From positions 1-64,000 of the forward strand of contig NZ_NISK01000007.1 in NCBI RefSeq assembly GCF_002205675.1: DNA of 64,000 bases. The letters run 5' to 3'. The notes under the pieces were generated by a model. It worked only from the letters and a program-made list of their open reading frames with translations, had not been told where the DNA came from and did not search any database. Shown here in pieces: positions 7,573 to 16,969 of the stretch (positions within the stretch are counted from its first letter, which is position 1; each line of letters begins with the position of its first letter). Both the position numbers and the translations under genes were made by a program. Source of the stretch: Sphingopyxis bauzanensis. GTDB lineage: Bacteria; Pseudomonadota; Alphaproteobacteria; Sphingomonadales; Sphingomonadaceae.

Positions 7573-8403
7573 TCAATCACGGGCTCTAAACTGAATTTGC
7601 GACAATTCGTCAGCCCACACGGGCCGACGTTTTGCAATAAAGGCGTCTACGGCCTCAATGTGATCGGCTGTGTGATGGGCCAAGGCCTGATAAGCAGCTG
7701 ATAGTTCCAAAAGGGGGCCTAACTTCATGTCCTGACCTTCTCGCAGAAGCCGTTTCGCCAAACGTGTCGAATGGCCGGGGTTCGCTGCGATTCGGTCGGC
7801 GATATCCAGGGCTCGATCGAGACAGGTCTCGGGCTCCACCACCTCGGTCACCAGTCCGAATTCAAGCGCGGTTGCCGCATCAATCGCGTCCCCGGTCAAT
7901 GTCATGATGCTGGCGCGCGCCATTCCCACTATGCGCGGCAGGAGCCAGGCACCACCATCTCCCGGGATAATTCCCAGTTTGACGAAACTCTCTGCGAATG
8001 CTGCAGTTTTCGAGGCTATTCGGACGTCACACATACAGGCGAGATCAAGTCCGGCGCCAATCGCCGGTCCGTTGACCGCCGCAACCACGGGAACTTCGAG
8101 TTCGTACAGGGAAAAGGGAATCTTTTGAATGCCAAGCCGATAGTGATTTCGCTGTTCATACGGATTGCCTGCAAACATTCCCTGCCTGGCCGCCATATCC
8201 TTAACATTTCCACCGGCACAAAAAGCGGATCCTGCGCCGGTCAGGACGATCGCTCTGACAGTATGATCTTCGGTCATTTCGCGGCAAAATTCCTCAATTT
8301 CCCTGCTATCATCGCGCGTGGAAATGGCGTTGCGTTGCTCAGGCCTGTTGAGGGTTGCAATAGCCACCGGCCCTTCGCGAGAAACCTTTAGGAATGAGCT
8401 CAT
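7573..8403 (-). CDS. Enoyl-CoA hydratase/isomerase (crotonase family)
   Basis: A 276-residue crotonase. The oxyanion-hole segments are visible: GAGSAFCAGGNVKDM (about residues 56-70) and VNGPAIGAGLDLACMCDVRI (about 114-133), with ESFVKLGIIPGDGGAWLLPR carrying the usual position of the second catalytic acid (Gly-Asp after GIIP). It would hydrate, isomerise or otherwise process an enoyl-CoA. The gene is divergent from the acyl-CoA dehydrogenase pair that starts at 8545, and a 141-base region between them probably carries both promoters. Confidence 0.92.
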   Translation of the reverse strand: MSSFLKVSREGPVAIATLNRPEQRNAISTRDDSREIEEFCREMTEDHTVRAIVLTGAGSAFCAGGNVKDMAARQGMFAGNPYEQRNHYRLGIQKIPFSLYELEVPVVAAVNGPAIGAGLDLACMCDVRIASKTAAFAESFVKLGIIPGDGGAWLLPRIVGMARASIMTLTGDAIDAATALEFGLVTEVVEPETCLDRALDIADRIAANPGHSTRLAKRLLREGQDMKLGPLLELSAAYQALAHHTADHIEAVDAFIAKRRPVWADELSQIQFRARD

Positions 8404-8544
8404 TTCAAATTATACTCCGTGTTGGACTTTTGGCCGGAATGGGTGTTTAGTCAAACCGCTGCTATATCCGCAACCCCAATCGGTACGGATGCAATGATCG
8501 GTGAACCAGGCGTGCCACACGCTTTCGGGGAGTGTGCCTCATAC

Positions 8545-9696
8545 ATGTTCAGTTCCTTTTCTCTTTCCGACATTCCGGGAGCGGATGAGGAATTCCGCTC
8601 GCGCGCGCGCGATCTTGCGGCAAGTGCGGTGGCGAATATGCCTATGGACCGTCGCGCACGATCATGGATGGGTTTCGATGCCGAATTCAGCCGCCGTTTA
8701 GGCCAGGCCGGTCTTATCGGACTGATGCTGCCAGAAGAGTATGGCGGGGCGGGGCGAGGCCCATTCTCGCGCTTCGTGGTCGTGGAAGAATTGCTTTCGG
8801 CGGGCGCGCCGGTCTCGGCCCACTGGATTGCTGAACGTCAGAGCGCGCCCCTGCTTCTAAAGTTCGGCACCGAGACCCAACGCCACAAGTATGTTCCCGG
8901 GATTTGCCGCGGCGAAATATTTTTCTGCATCGGTATGAGCGAACCAAACGCGGGTTCCGACCTGGCAAGTGTCAGGACCAGGGCCGAACCGATCGACAAC
9001 GGCTGGCTCCTCAATGGCCAGAAAATCTGGACCACCAACGCTTTACATTCGGATTACATGATCGCTCTGGTCCGCACTTCCGGCACGCCGGAAGATCGGC
9101 ACAAGGGCCTTTCCCAATTGATAGTGGACCTGCGCTTACCGGGCGTGGAAATCAGGCCGATAAGGGATCTCGCTGGAGACGAACATTTCGCGGAGGTTTT
9201 CTTCGATAACGTGGAACTCGATACTTCCGCGCTGATCGGTGAAGAAGGAAAGGGCTGGCAACAGGTAGCCGCAGAGCTCGCCTTTGAAAGAAGCGGTCCT
9301 GAACGGATTTACTCGTCTCTGGTGTTGCTGGACGGCTGGCGACAGCACTTGCGGAATTCTGGGCGATCCGACGAAACGACCGCACGCACCTTGGGATCGC
9401 TGGTCGCGCGATTCAGCAGTTTACGCGCTATGTCGCTCGCTTGCACTGCGCAGCTGGCTTTAGGCGAAAGTCCTGTCGTCGAAGCCTCGATGGTCAAGGA
9501 TCTCGGCACAGCGTTCGAGCAAGACATACCCCGCATCGTGGGCGATGACCTAGCGTCCCATCCCGAGGAAGACGTCGATCAGGATCTGTACAAGACATTG
9601 GCTTACATCGAGATGATCTGTCCGAGCTTTTCTCTAAGAGGAGGAACGCGGGAGATTCTCAGAGGCATCATCGCTCGCGGAATGGGGTTGCGATAA
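8545..9696 (+). CDS. Acyl-CoA dehydrogenase, long member of a pair
   Basis: With ATG 8545 the protein has 383 residues; an in-frame extension to 8419 would add 42 residues without homology and would run into the divergent promoter, so I prefer 8545, which has GGGGAG upstream. Motifs: FCIGMSEPNAGSDLASVRTR, NGQKIWTTNALHSDYM and AFERSGPERI. The stop overlaps the next gene's ATG by one base. Such long/short acyl-CoA dehydrogenase pairs form alpha2beta2 heterotetramers in steroid catabolism of actinobacteria; the same arrangement here is inferred. Confidence 0.88.
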   Translation: MFSSFSLSDIPGADEEFRSRARDLAASAVANMPMDRRARSWMGFDAEFSRRLGQAGLIGLMLPEEYGGAGRGPFSRFVVVEELLSAGAPVSAHWIAERQSAPLLLKFGTETQRHKYVPGICRGEIFFCIGMSEPNAGSDLASVRTRAEPIDNGWLLNGQKIWTTNALHSDYMIALVRTSGTPEDRHKGLSQLIVDLRLPGVEIRPIRDLAGDEHFAEVFFDNVELDTSALIGEEGKGWQQVAAELAFERSGPERIYSSLVLLDGWRQHLRNSGRSDETTARTLGSLVARFSSLRAMSLACTAQLALGESPVVEASMVKDLGTAFEQDIPRIVGDDLASHPEEDVDQDLYKTLAYIEMICPSFSLRGGTREILRGIIARGMGLR

Positions 9697-10646
9697 TGGA
9701 CGAAATCGGCCTTCTTGAACCGTTTGACCGGATGCTTGCCGATCTGTTCAGCAGCGCGACCCTGCGGCAAATCGGACGGGGTGAGCTGGATCCAGAAATT
9801 TGGATTACTCTGGAATCTTCGGGTTTCCTTGATGCACTAGTGTGCGAAGAGAGCGGCGGGGCGAATCTGTCTTTTGCCACTGTCCTGCCTCTCTTCTTGG
9901 CGCTGGGACGAAGAGCGGTTCCGCTCCCGGTCGGCGAGACCATCTTGGCCCGCGCCTTGCTGGCGCAAGCGGGAAGCGATTATCGCCTCGGGCCAATCGT
10001 GCTCGGCGTTCCATCATTGATACTCCCAGGTGCGGAACACGCAAATTTTGTTCTGACGGAGGATTCGCGCGGAGTGAAACTACAACGTCTGGATGGCGTC
10101 GAAACGGTCGGCGCTTCCCGCGATCCGCTTTCGAGGAAAGAGCCAGCCATCGGGATGGAAGAAGGCCGCGTGACAAAGACCGCCCCGGCTGCCGCAGTGC
10201 TGTATGCCGCCTTGATTGTCGGCGCGAGCGAGGCAGTTCTGGAAATGTGTGTGGACTACTCCCTCCAGCGTACCCAATTTGGGAAACCGATAGCGCGCCA
10301 ACAGGTGCTTCAGCAGAATCTTGCGCTTGCTAGCGAACATGTAGTCGCCGCGCGAATGGCCTGCGAGACGGCAGTCCGGCATAGCAGTTGGCCAAGTCCC
10401 CTGGCAGCTGCAAGCGCCAAATTGATCGCCTCGCGTGCGGCACCGGTCGTTGCCGGGATCGCTCACGGCCTGCACGGGGCAATTGGAATCAGCGGCGAAC
10501 ACGATCTCAATCTTCTTATTCGACGAATCCATGCCTCGCGCCTGGCGGGCGGAGCCGAGAATTACTGGGCGGGCCTGATCGGTCGCGAAATACTGGCTGA
10601 TCCTAGATCCACGCTCGATCTCGTTCGCGAAGAGATGTTTTCGTAG
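9696..10646 (+). CDS. Acyl-CoA dehydrogenase, short member of the pair
   Basis: A 316-residue acyl-CoA dehydrogenase-like protein starting at TAATG, coupled to the preceding gene. It is shorter than a standard enzyme (about 380): the N-terminal and middle domains are reduced. The C-terminal domain keeps YSLQRTQFGKPIARQQVLQQ, HGLHGAIGISGEHDLNLLIR and, in the latter, a Glu at the place of the MCAD catalytic base. It probably contributes to a heteromeric dehydrogenase with the gene before. An IS5 remnant begins directly after its stop. Confidence 0.87.
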   Translation: MDEIGLLEPFDRMLADLFSSATLRQIGRGELDPEIWITLESSGFLDALVCEESGGANLSFATVLPLFLALGRRAVPLPVGETILARALLAQAGSDYRLGPIVLGVPSLILPGAEHANFVLTEDSRGVKLQRLDGVETVGASRDPLSRKEPAIGMEEGRVTKTAPAAAVLYAALIVGASEAVLEMCVDYSLQRTQFGKPIARQQVLQQNLALASEHVVAARMACETAVRHSSWPSPLAAASAKLIASRAAPVVAGIAHGLHGAIGISGEHDLNLLIRRIHASRLAGGAENYWAGLIGREILADPRSTLDLVREEMFS

Positions 10647-10786
10647 AGTCTGAATTCAGAATCATTGGTGATGATTTTATGAGCTTGCGAGTCTGCGGGT
10701 GATGAGCTGGATCAAGGCGAGGTAGAGCCACGCCGCGGCGCTTCCTGCCCTTGATCTTCTTGCCCGCATCAGAGCCGCCCCGCGGC
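10647..10786 (-). pseudogene. IS5-family transposase remnant with internal deletion
   Basis: On the minus strand two parts of an IS5-type transposase are joined: RGGSDAGKKIKGRKR (normally mid-protein) and, in a different frame, AWLYLALIQLITRRLASS followed by TAA at 10679-10677 (the usual C-terminus). The outer end reads GAGTCTGAATTCAGAATCA. The remnant exactly fills the gap between two convergent acyl-CoA dehydrogenase genes, and begins at the stop codon of the one at 10787. Confidence 0.75.
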
Positions 10787-11914
10787 TCAGGACGTTGAAA
10801 GCTTGGCTAGTCGCAGAGCGTGCTCTCGCTTGTTGCCGTACATCTCTTGCAAAGCGAGTCCGCGCTTGTAGTGGTGTGAGAGTTCATATTCGTCCGTCAA
10901 TCCGATGCCCCCGTGAAGTTGGATTGACTGCTTGCCAATGAAGTCAAAGGCTTTTGCGACCGTTACCTTGGCGGCGGAAACGAGCTTGGCAGCGTGATGT
11001 GTTCCCGCCGGAAAGATGCACAGCCCGGCAACTACACTTCGTGCCAATTCGTAATGCATGAGCATTTCGGCCAGACGGTGGCGGACTACCTGATTTCCGG
11101 TGAGCGGACGCCCAAACTGAACACGACTGTTCGTGTACTCGGTCGTCAGTTCGAACATCCGCCTCAAAATCCCCAGGCTTTCGGCGACAGCTGCGCGGGC
11201 ACCCCGGTCATGCATGCCTTCAATAGCGCGGACAGCACCTGCGCCACTGGCGACCATCGCTGCGGATGTTAATCTGGTGTTTTCGAATTCAAAGTCCGCC
11301 GCCAAGGTCCCATCGATGAGCCTGTACGTCCTGGTTGAAATCCCTTCGGTTCCTGCCGGCACAAGCAATAGTATCAAACCATTCTCAGCGTCCTCATTCG
11401 CCAGAAGGGCGCTAACCAGGAGAAAGTCTGCCTCTGGATAGGAAACGACGTGCTTGGTGCCCCATAGTGTAATGTTTCCGCCATCGATCTTCGCTCGGCA
11501 CGCGATTGCGGCAGCGTCGAACCGCCTGGCACCTTCTGAGAGCGCAACGCCGACGGTTTTGGTTCCTGCCTGCATCTCGGCAGCCAGGGTTCGCGCCCGA
11601 CCCTCGTCGTCGAATTCCTGGAGGGCTACCGCAGGTATGACAATGTTTTCCGAAAATGGCTCAACGGCCAGCCGGTAACCCAATTCTTCCTGTATGATAG
11701 CGATTTCCGCTGCTGTTCCGCCAAGACCGCCCAAACCATCAGGGATTGGCAAGGACAACACGCCCAGATCCGCCAGCGCTGACCAGTTTTCCGGATCGTA
11801 TCCGCGGCGCTGCTCCAGAAACTGCTGTCTGTGCGCAACGGAATACCGGTCATCAAGAAACCTTGCGATGGTTTCACGGTACATCGCCTGCTCTTCGGTA
11901 GGGTTGAAATGCAT
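10787..11914 (-). CDS. Acyl-CoA dehydrogenase
   Basis: I take ATG at 11914 (MHFNPTEEQAMYRETIARFL), giving 375 residues; a 24-residue upstream extension lacks homology. The C-terminal domain has YTNSRVQFGRPLTGNQVVRH and HGGIGLTDEYELSHHYKRGL, with a Glu at the MCAD catalytic-base position. The middle domain lacks the usual GAGSD motif and is degenerate around residues 120-160, as in the short members of heteromeric dehydrogenases. The 3' end abuts the IS5 remnant, so the last few codons may have been changed by that insertion. Confidence 0.88.
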   Translation of the reverse strand: MHFNPTEEQAMYRETIARFLDDRYSVAHRQQFLEQRRGYDPENWSALADLGVLSLPIPDGLGGLGGTAAEIAIIQEELGYRLAVEPFSENIVIPAVALQEFDDEGRARTLAAEMQAGTKTVGVALSEGARRFDAAAIACRAKIDGGNITLWGTKHVVSYPEADFLLVSALLANEDAENGLILLLVPAGTEGISTRTYRLIDGTLAADFEFENTRLTSAAMVASGAGAVRAIEGMHDRGARAAVAESLGILRRMFELTTEYTNSRVQFGRPLTGNQVVRHRLAEMLMHYELARSVVAGLCIFPAGTHHAAKLVSAAKVTVAKAFDFIGKQSIQLHGGIGLTDEYELSHHYKRGLALQEMYGNKREHALRLAKLSTS

Positions 11915-12258
11915 AATAATCCCAAAAAGAGTTTCGTGTATAAATTTGATGCCGCGCTTTGATTGCGTTGGCAAGAGATTTAGCAAGTTTAGGTCCTTAT
12001 CACTCTGTCACGAGAGGCGAATCGCCGAACGATCCGGCGCGATCTGAGTGCTCGGAGTCTGCCAGAAATGGCTGAATTCCGTGCCTTGATGGCAGCGTCG
12101 CGAAAGAGTGCAGGGAAATCGCAGGTCACTGCCCGCTTCGCCATGCGTCAAAAGTATAACAGTGCGTATATAGTGTTGCAATCCAGTTCTGTGGCTGTTA
12201 TCTGGCGGGCAATCAGAGCGTCCGGGATTCATGCCGCGCTGAGGGAGATGGAGAGGAA
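11915..12258. promoter_or_regulatory. Divergent intergenic region
   Basis: 344 bases separate the minus-strand acyl-CoA dehydrogenase from the plus-strand flavin reductase operon. No ORF with homology is visible. It must carry both promoters. The start of the right-hand operon is preceded by GAGGGAGATGGAGAGGAA, a strong ribosome-binding site. I see no convincing operator. Confidence 0.5.
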
Positions 12259-14211
12259 ATGAAAGCCCTAGAGCCGATCTCGATCGCCGGTGTCGAAATC
12301 CCGAACAGGGTGGTGCGAACCGCTCACAGCACGCATTTTGGTAGCGGCGGAATTGTCCCCAGCCTTATAGACTATCATGTCGAACGTGCGCGTGGCGGCG
12401 TTGGTCTGACGATTCTCGAAATCGCAGGGGTGCATCCCACCTGCCCGTCTTCGATCTGCAACTTCGACGATTCGGTAATCGAAGGGTACGAACAATTGAT
12501 GCGGGCCATCCGGCCCCACGGCATGCGGGTGTTCCAGCAATTATGGCACGCGGGACATAACGGGGTCCCAATTGACGGGAGCCCCCCATGGTCTTCCTGC
12601 GATCTTCCAAGCCCGGTACTCGGGATAGTGCCCATCACGATGAGCCAGTCCCAGATCCGGGAGATGGTAGAGGCTTTCGCTGCTGCTGCGGAGCGCTGTC
12701 AGAGGGGCGGGGTCGACGGGGTGGAGCTGCATGGCTCGCATGGTTACCTGCCCCAGCAATTCATGTCCGCCATGCTCAATCGGCGAGAGGACGAATATGG
12801 CGGCAGCTTCGAGAACCGGATGCGCTTCACCGTGGAAGTGCTGGCGGCAATTCGCGAGCGGGTCGGCCCCGGCTACCCCGTGGGCATTCGCCTCAGCCCC
12901 GAAATCGTCGAAGGCGGAATGACGCCCGAGGAAACGGCCCGCGCGGCCAGCTATCTCGAGGAACGGGGGCTGATCGATTTTCTCGACGTATCGATGGGCG
13001 GGTATTTCGCCTTTCCCAAGATGATCGGCGGAATGTTCGAGCCGGCGGGTTACGAGCTGGCGACCAGTGCGCCCGTGACCGCGGCGGTAAAGGTTCCACG
13101 GATCGTTACAGGCAGGTTTCGCACGCTTGAGGAGGTCAGTCAGGTCATTGCCGAGGGGACGGCGGACCTGGTCGGCATGACCCGCGCGCACATTGCCGAT
13201 GCCGCGATCGTCCGCAAAACGCGAGAGGGGAGGGAGGCAGAAATCCGCCCCTGCATTGGCTGCAATCAAGGTTGCGTCGGAATGCTGCTCGGTCCGGAAC
13301 GGCGTATGGGGTGCACGGTCAATCCCTATATCGGGCGGGAAGGCGAAGTGAGCGACGATCGCCTGCCGCCCGCAGATGCAAAACGAACGGTACTGGTCAT
13401 AGGAGGCGGGCCGGCAGGGATGGAGGCGTCACGGGTTTCCCGGCTGCGGGGACACAACGTCATTCTCGCCGAAGCAGCCCCCCAACTTGGCGGCCAGGTG
13501 AGGATCGCGGCGCTGGCTCCCCGGCATCAAGGGATCGGCGATTACACTCTTTGGCAGGAGGCGGAAATCTATCGCCTGGGCGTCGATGTGCGGCTCAGCA
13601 CATATCTGGATGGGGGCGATACCGACGCTTTCGGAGCGGACCGGATCATCATTGCCACCGGTTCCAGTCCGCGGGTGGACGGGGTCCAGATGGCTATTCC
13701 CGCCCGCCCCATGAAAGGCATCGAACATCCCGATGCAATATCATCGATCGACTTTTTTTCCGGTCGGCATAATTCCTGCCCTGCAAGTGCGATAGTGGTC
13801 GACGACGTCGGGCATTACGAGGGCATTGCGGTCGCCGAAGCGCTCATCGAGCGTGGCTCGGATGTCACTTTCGTCACCCGTCACAAGTCCTTCGCCCACC
13901 TGCTCGAATCGGCGTTGCAGCCAGAGCCGGCGCTGCAGCGTCTCAACCGCGGGAGCTTTCGCCTGCACCTGCGCTCGCACGTGGATTCGTTCAACGGGTC
14001 CGAGGCAGTCATAAGCGATCTGAACGGCGGAGGCACAAGCACCGTCCGGGCAGATTGGGCAGTTATGGTCAGTCATAACCGGCCTGCGATCGAGCCATTT
14101 GCCGATCTTCTGGGGACCAGATCCGACATCGCAATTGTCGGGGATGCCAACAGCCCACGCTTTCTTCTCCGCGCGATCGCCGAGGGGAACCGGGCAGGCT
14201 GTATGGCATGA
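12259..14211 (+). CDS. Old-yellow-enzyme-type flavin/4Fe-4S oxidoreductase (2,4-dienoyl-CoA reductase / BaiCD-like)
   Basis: A 650-residue multidomain reductase. Residues 1-330 form the FMN-binding TIM barrel with VELHGSHGYLPQQFMS and NRREDEYGGSFENRMRF. C332, C335, C339 and C352 are the 4Fe-4S cluster (CIGCNQGC). From about 378 a Rossmann FAD/NAD(P) domain begins (VLVIGGGPAGMEAS). This architecture is that of 2,4-dienoyl-CoA reductase, BaiCD/BaiH and enoate reductases, which reduce an activated C=C bond. It is first in a tight plus-strand operon with a P450, a KstD-like flavoprotein and an SDR, so its substrate is probably a cyclic enone or dienoyl-CoA (inference). Confidence 0.9.
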   Translation: MKALEPISIAGVEIPNRVVRTAHSTHFGSGGIVPSLIDYHVERARGGVGLTILEIAGVHPTCPSSICNFDDSVIEGYEQLMRAIRPHGMRVFQQLWHAGHNGVPIDGSPPWSSCDLPSPVLGIVPITMSQSQIREMVEAFAAAAERCQRGGVDGVELHGSHGYLPQQFMSAMLNRREDEYGGSFENRMRFTVEVLAAIRERVGPGYPVGIRLSPEIVEGGMTPEETARAASYLEERGLIDFLDVSMGGYFAFPKMIGGMFEPAGYELATSAPVTAAVKVPRIVTGRFRTLEEVSQVIAEGTADLVGMTRAHIADAAIVRKTREGREAEIRPCIGCNQGCVGMLLGPERRMGCTVNPYIGREGEVSDDRLPPADAKRTVLVIGGGPAGMEASRVSRLRGHNVILAEAAPQLGGQVRIAALAPRHQGIGDYTLWQEAEIYRLGVDVRLSTYLDGGDTDAFGADRIIIATGSSPRVDGVQMAIPARPMKGIEHPDAISSIDFFSGRHNSCPASAIVVDDVGHYEGIAVAEALIERGSDVTFVTRHKSFAHLLESALQPEPALQRLNRGSFRLHLRSHVDSFNGSEAVISDLNGGGTSTVRADWAVMVSHNRPAIEPFADLLGTRSDIAIVGDANSPRFLLRAIAEGNRAGCMA

Positions 14212-14276
14212 TAGAGTTCGTATTGAGAGCCGAGAGTGCAGTTGCTGCTAGATAAATTGATGGAAAGAGGACGACC

Positions 14277-15521
14277 ATGACTTCTACGGTACAAGATGCG
14301 GATCCCGCCCAGTTGGATTTTGCCAATCCGCAGGTGATGGAGTGTCCCTATCCCATCTACGAGAGCTTGCGTGAAAAAGCGCCGGTTTACTTCGCGGAGA
14401 AGTTGGGATTCTGGCTCATTACCCGCTACGACGATTGCCTGAATGCCATCCGCGATCCGCAAGTATTTTCGAGCAAGATGGGTTTTCGGCCCGGCTCGGT
14501 TCCCGATGAGGTAATGCGGATTTACAACGAAGAAGGCTTTGGGGATCTTCCCGATACCTTGGTCAGCAACGATCCGCCATCGCACACGCGTTATCGCAAG
14601 CTGGTCGACCGCGCTTTTACCGCCGGTCGCGTGCGTCAGATGGAAGATTACATGGTGGTGGTCGTCAGGGAATTGATCGACGCCTTTATCGAGAAGGGTC
14701 GCCTCTCGGTCATGCAGGACTTCGCTGTCCCCGTTCCCATGTATGTGATTGCGGACCAGCTGGGCGTGCCGCGCAGCCACCGGGACAGGTTCAAGGAATG
14801 GTCGGATTCGGCGGTTGCCCCGCTCGGCCTGCTTTTGTCTGACGAGAGAAAAATCGAATGCGCCAAAAGTGCAGTCGAAATGCAACATTACTTCGTTGAG
14901 GTCTTTGCCGATCGCCGGGCAAATCCGCGCGACGACATGATTTCGGATCTGGTCACCAAGGAAATCGACGGAGCTCCGTTGAGCATCCCGGAACTCCTGT
15001 CGATCCTCAATCAGCTTCTCGTCGCCGGCAATGAGACCACGACCAGCGCAATCGCTGCGTCCATAGTGCGCCTGGCCAACGACCCCGAACTGGTCGAACT
15101 CCTCGCCAAAGAACCGGGCAAATGCGACAATTTCGCAGAAGAAATTCTGCGTCACGAGTCTCCCGTCCAGGGACTGTTCCGGATGACGACTGCGGATGTC
15201 GAGGTCGCCGGCGTTACCATTCCCAAAGGCAGCCTTGTAAACCTTCGCTATGGCTCGGCGAACCGCGACGAGCGAAAGTATGAATGCCCCGAAGCATTCA
15301 ACGTGGCTCGCGCGAACGCGTCATCCCATCTAGCATTCGGGGCCGGCATCCACCACTGCATCGGCGCTCAGCTGGCGCGTCGCGAAATCGCGATCGCCGT
15401 GCGGGAACTGACGGCCCGGCTGAAGGACATCCGCCTGGTCGAGGCGGACAAGATTTCGCATGCGCCGAGCGTGATCCTGCGGGCTCTCAATGAATTCGAG
15501 ATCGAATTCTCGAAGCGGTGA
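14277..15521 (+). CDS. Cytochrome P450 monooxygenase
   Basis: A 414-residue soluble bacterial P450. Visible motifs: the I-helix AGNETTTSAI oxygen-activation segment, the K-helix EEILRHESPV, and the heme-binding loop FGAGIHHCIG with the axial cysteine at C361. GAAAGAGGACGACC precedes the ATG. It needs a ferredoxin and reductase; none is adjacent, the nearest ferredoxin being at 39794. It probably hydroxylates the pathway substrate or an intermediate. The stop overlaps an alternative GTG start of the next gene. Confidence 0.95.
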   Translation: MTSTVQDADPAQLDFANPQVMECPYPIYESLREKAPVYFAEKLGFWLITRYDDCLNAIRDPQVFSSKMGFRPGSVPDEVMRIYNEEGFGDLPDTLVSNDPPSHTRYRKLVDRAFTAGRVRQMEDYMVVVVRELIDAFIEKGRLSVMQDFAVPVPMYVIADQLGVPRSHRDRFKEWSDSAVAPLGLLLSDERKIECAKSAVEMQHYFVEVFADRRANPRDDMISDLVTKEIDGAPLSIPELLSILNQLLVAGNETTTSAIAASIVRLANDPELVELLAKEPGKCDNFAEEILRHESPVQGLFRMTTADVEVAGVTIPKGSLVNLRYGSANRDERKYECPEAFNVARANASSHLAFGAGIHHCIGAQLARREIAIAVRELTARLKDIRLVEADKISHAPSVILRALNEFEIEFSKR

Positions 15522-15541
15522 GATCCCAGGTGAGAACAGAC

Positions 15542-16969
15542 ATGACCTACGACTATGATGTAATCGTGATTGGCGGCGGAGGGGCCGGGATGGCAGCCGC
15601 CATCACGGCTTGTGATTCCGGCGCGCGCGTGGCGCTTCTGGAAGCCGCAAACCAGCTTGGCGGCTCGACGGCATTGTCGGGCGGTGTGGTTTATGGTGCC
15701 CCGACCAGCATCCAGCGGGCTGCCGGCATCGACAGCGACACAGTCGATGCAATGTTCGAATATTACATGACCTTGAACCAGCACAAGGTGGAACCGTCGA
15801 TCGTTCGGCGGCTCTGCGAGTTGTCCGGACCGGCGATCGAATGGCTCATCTCGATGGGGGTCGAGTTCGATCCGGCTGAACTGTATGCCTCCGGTGTGGA
15901 AAGCGTTCCGCGAGGCCACAAGACAACGGGCAACGGCGCCGCCTTGTCAGAGGTGCTGGACCGCGAGGTCAACCGCCGAAATATCGACGTTTCGCGGGGC
16001 TGCCGCGTGACCGCGCTGCACACAGACGAACACGGTTGTGTGCGCGGTGTCGTACTGGATGGCGAGACCGTAAGCGCGAATAGCGTGATAATCGCCACAG
16101 GAGGCTTCGGTCACAACCGGCTCCTGCTGAACCGTCACTATCCCGAAGCCGCCCAGCACGGCGATTGGACTTGGGCCATAACCGCCAAGACCTGCACTGG
16201 CGATGGCCTGTTGATGGGCCAGGAAGTCGGCGCGGATATTGCCGGTCACAATCGCGGGTTGCTGCTGACCACGCCCGGTTTCTATCGCGATCTCGAAGTC
16301 TTCGTCCCGGGCTGGCTGGTCTATGTCAACCGCGAGGGGCGCCGCTTCATCAACGAAACCACCGAATATGCGGTCATGGCCGGGGTCGTGAAGGACCAAA
16401 TTGGCGGGTCTATCTTTGCTATCTTCGACGAGAATGCACGCGCCACTGCCGTGCCAGAGCCTCGCTATGCCGCAGCCCACAAGGCGGGGATCATCACGCT
16501 GAACTGGGTGACCGACAAGATCGACGAACAGATCGCCAAGGGCAAGGTCATCAAGGCGCAGACCTTGGCCGAACTCGCCGACCTGGTCGGTATCGAAAGC
16601 GGCGCGTTGGAAACCACGATCGCCCGTTACAATTCGGATTGCGAGCAAGGGGTGGACAGCAAATTCCACAAGGACGGCGAACTGATGAAGCCTGTCGCCC
16701 AACCGCCCTTCTATGCCGCCGAAATCCGCCCTGCGATTGTCTGTCTGACCTCGACCGGCTTGCGGGTGGACAGGGACATGCACGTTCTCGACTGCGCAGA
16801 CCGCCCCATCGGCGGGCTCTTTTCTGCCGGAGAAGTGTCGGGCGGTGTTTTGGGTGACAGATATATAGGCGGCGGAAATTCGATCGCCAACGCGATCGTC
16901 TTCGGACGTGTCGCAGGTGAGCAGGCGGCGCGTGAAGCGGGCCTTGGAACCGACAGGGAGCAAGCATGA
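15542..16969 (+). CDS. FAD-dependent oxidoreductase, 3-ketosteroid-delta-1-dehydrogenase/fumarate-reductase-like
   Basis: A 475-residue flavoprotein. The N-terminus has the dinucleotide-binding YDVIVIGGGGAGMAAAIT and an ALLEAA acidic end of strand 2; NQLGGSTALSGG and VSGGVLGDRYIGGGNSIANA are typical of the succinate dehydrogenase/KstD flavoprotein superfamily, in which members insert or reduce a C=C bond next to a carbonyl. ATG 15542 is preferred to the GTG at 15518 because AGGTGAG precedes it. The stop overlaps the SDR start (ATGA). A specific substrate cannot be assigned from sequence. Confidence 0.88.
   Translation: MTYDYDVIVIGGGGAGMAAAITACDSGARVALLEAANQLGGSTALSGGVVYGAPTSIQRAAGIDSDTVDAMFEYYMTLNQHKVEPSIVRRLCELSGPAIEWLISMGVEFDPAELYASGVESVPRGHKTTGNGAALSEVLDREVNRRNIDVSRGCRVTALHTDEHGCVRGVVLDGETVSANSVIIATGGFGHNRLLLNRHYPEAAQHGDWTWAITAKTCTGDGLLMGQEVGADIAGHNRGLLLTTPGFYRDLEVFVPGWLVYVNREGRRFINETTEYAVMAGVVKDQIGGSIFAIFDENARATAVPEPRYAAAHKAGIITLNWVTDKIDEQIAKGKVIKAQTLAELADLVGIESGALETTIARYNSDCEQGVDSKFHKDGELMKPVAQPPFYAAEIRPAIVCLTSTGLRVDRDMHVLDCADRPIGGLFSAGEVSGGVLGDRYIGGGNSIANAIVFGRVAGEQAAREAGLGTDREQA

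Noticed and set aside
14073..15155. 360-codon minus-strand open frame over the P450 gene
   Set aside because: Antisense to a complete P450 with heme loop and I-helix; no homology pattern.
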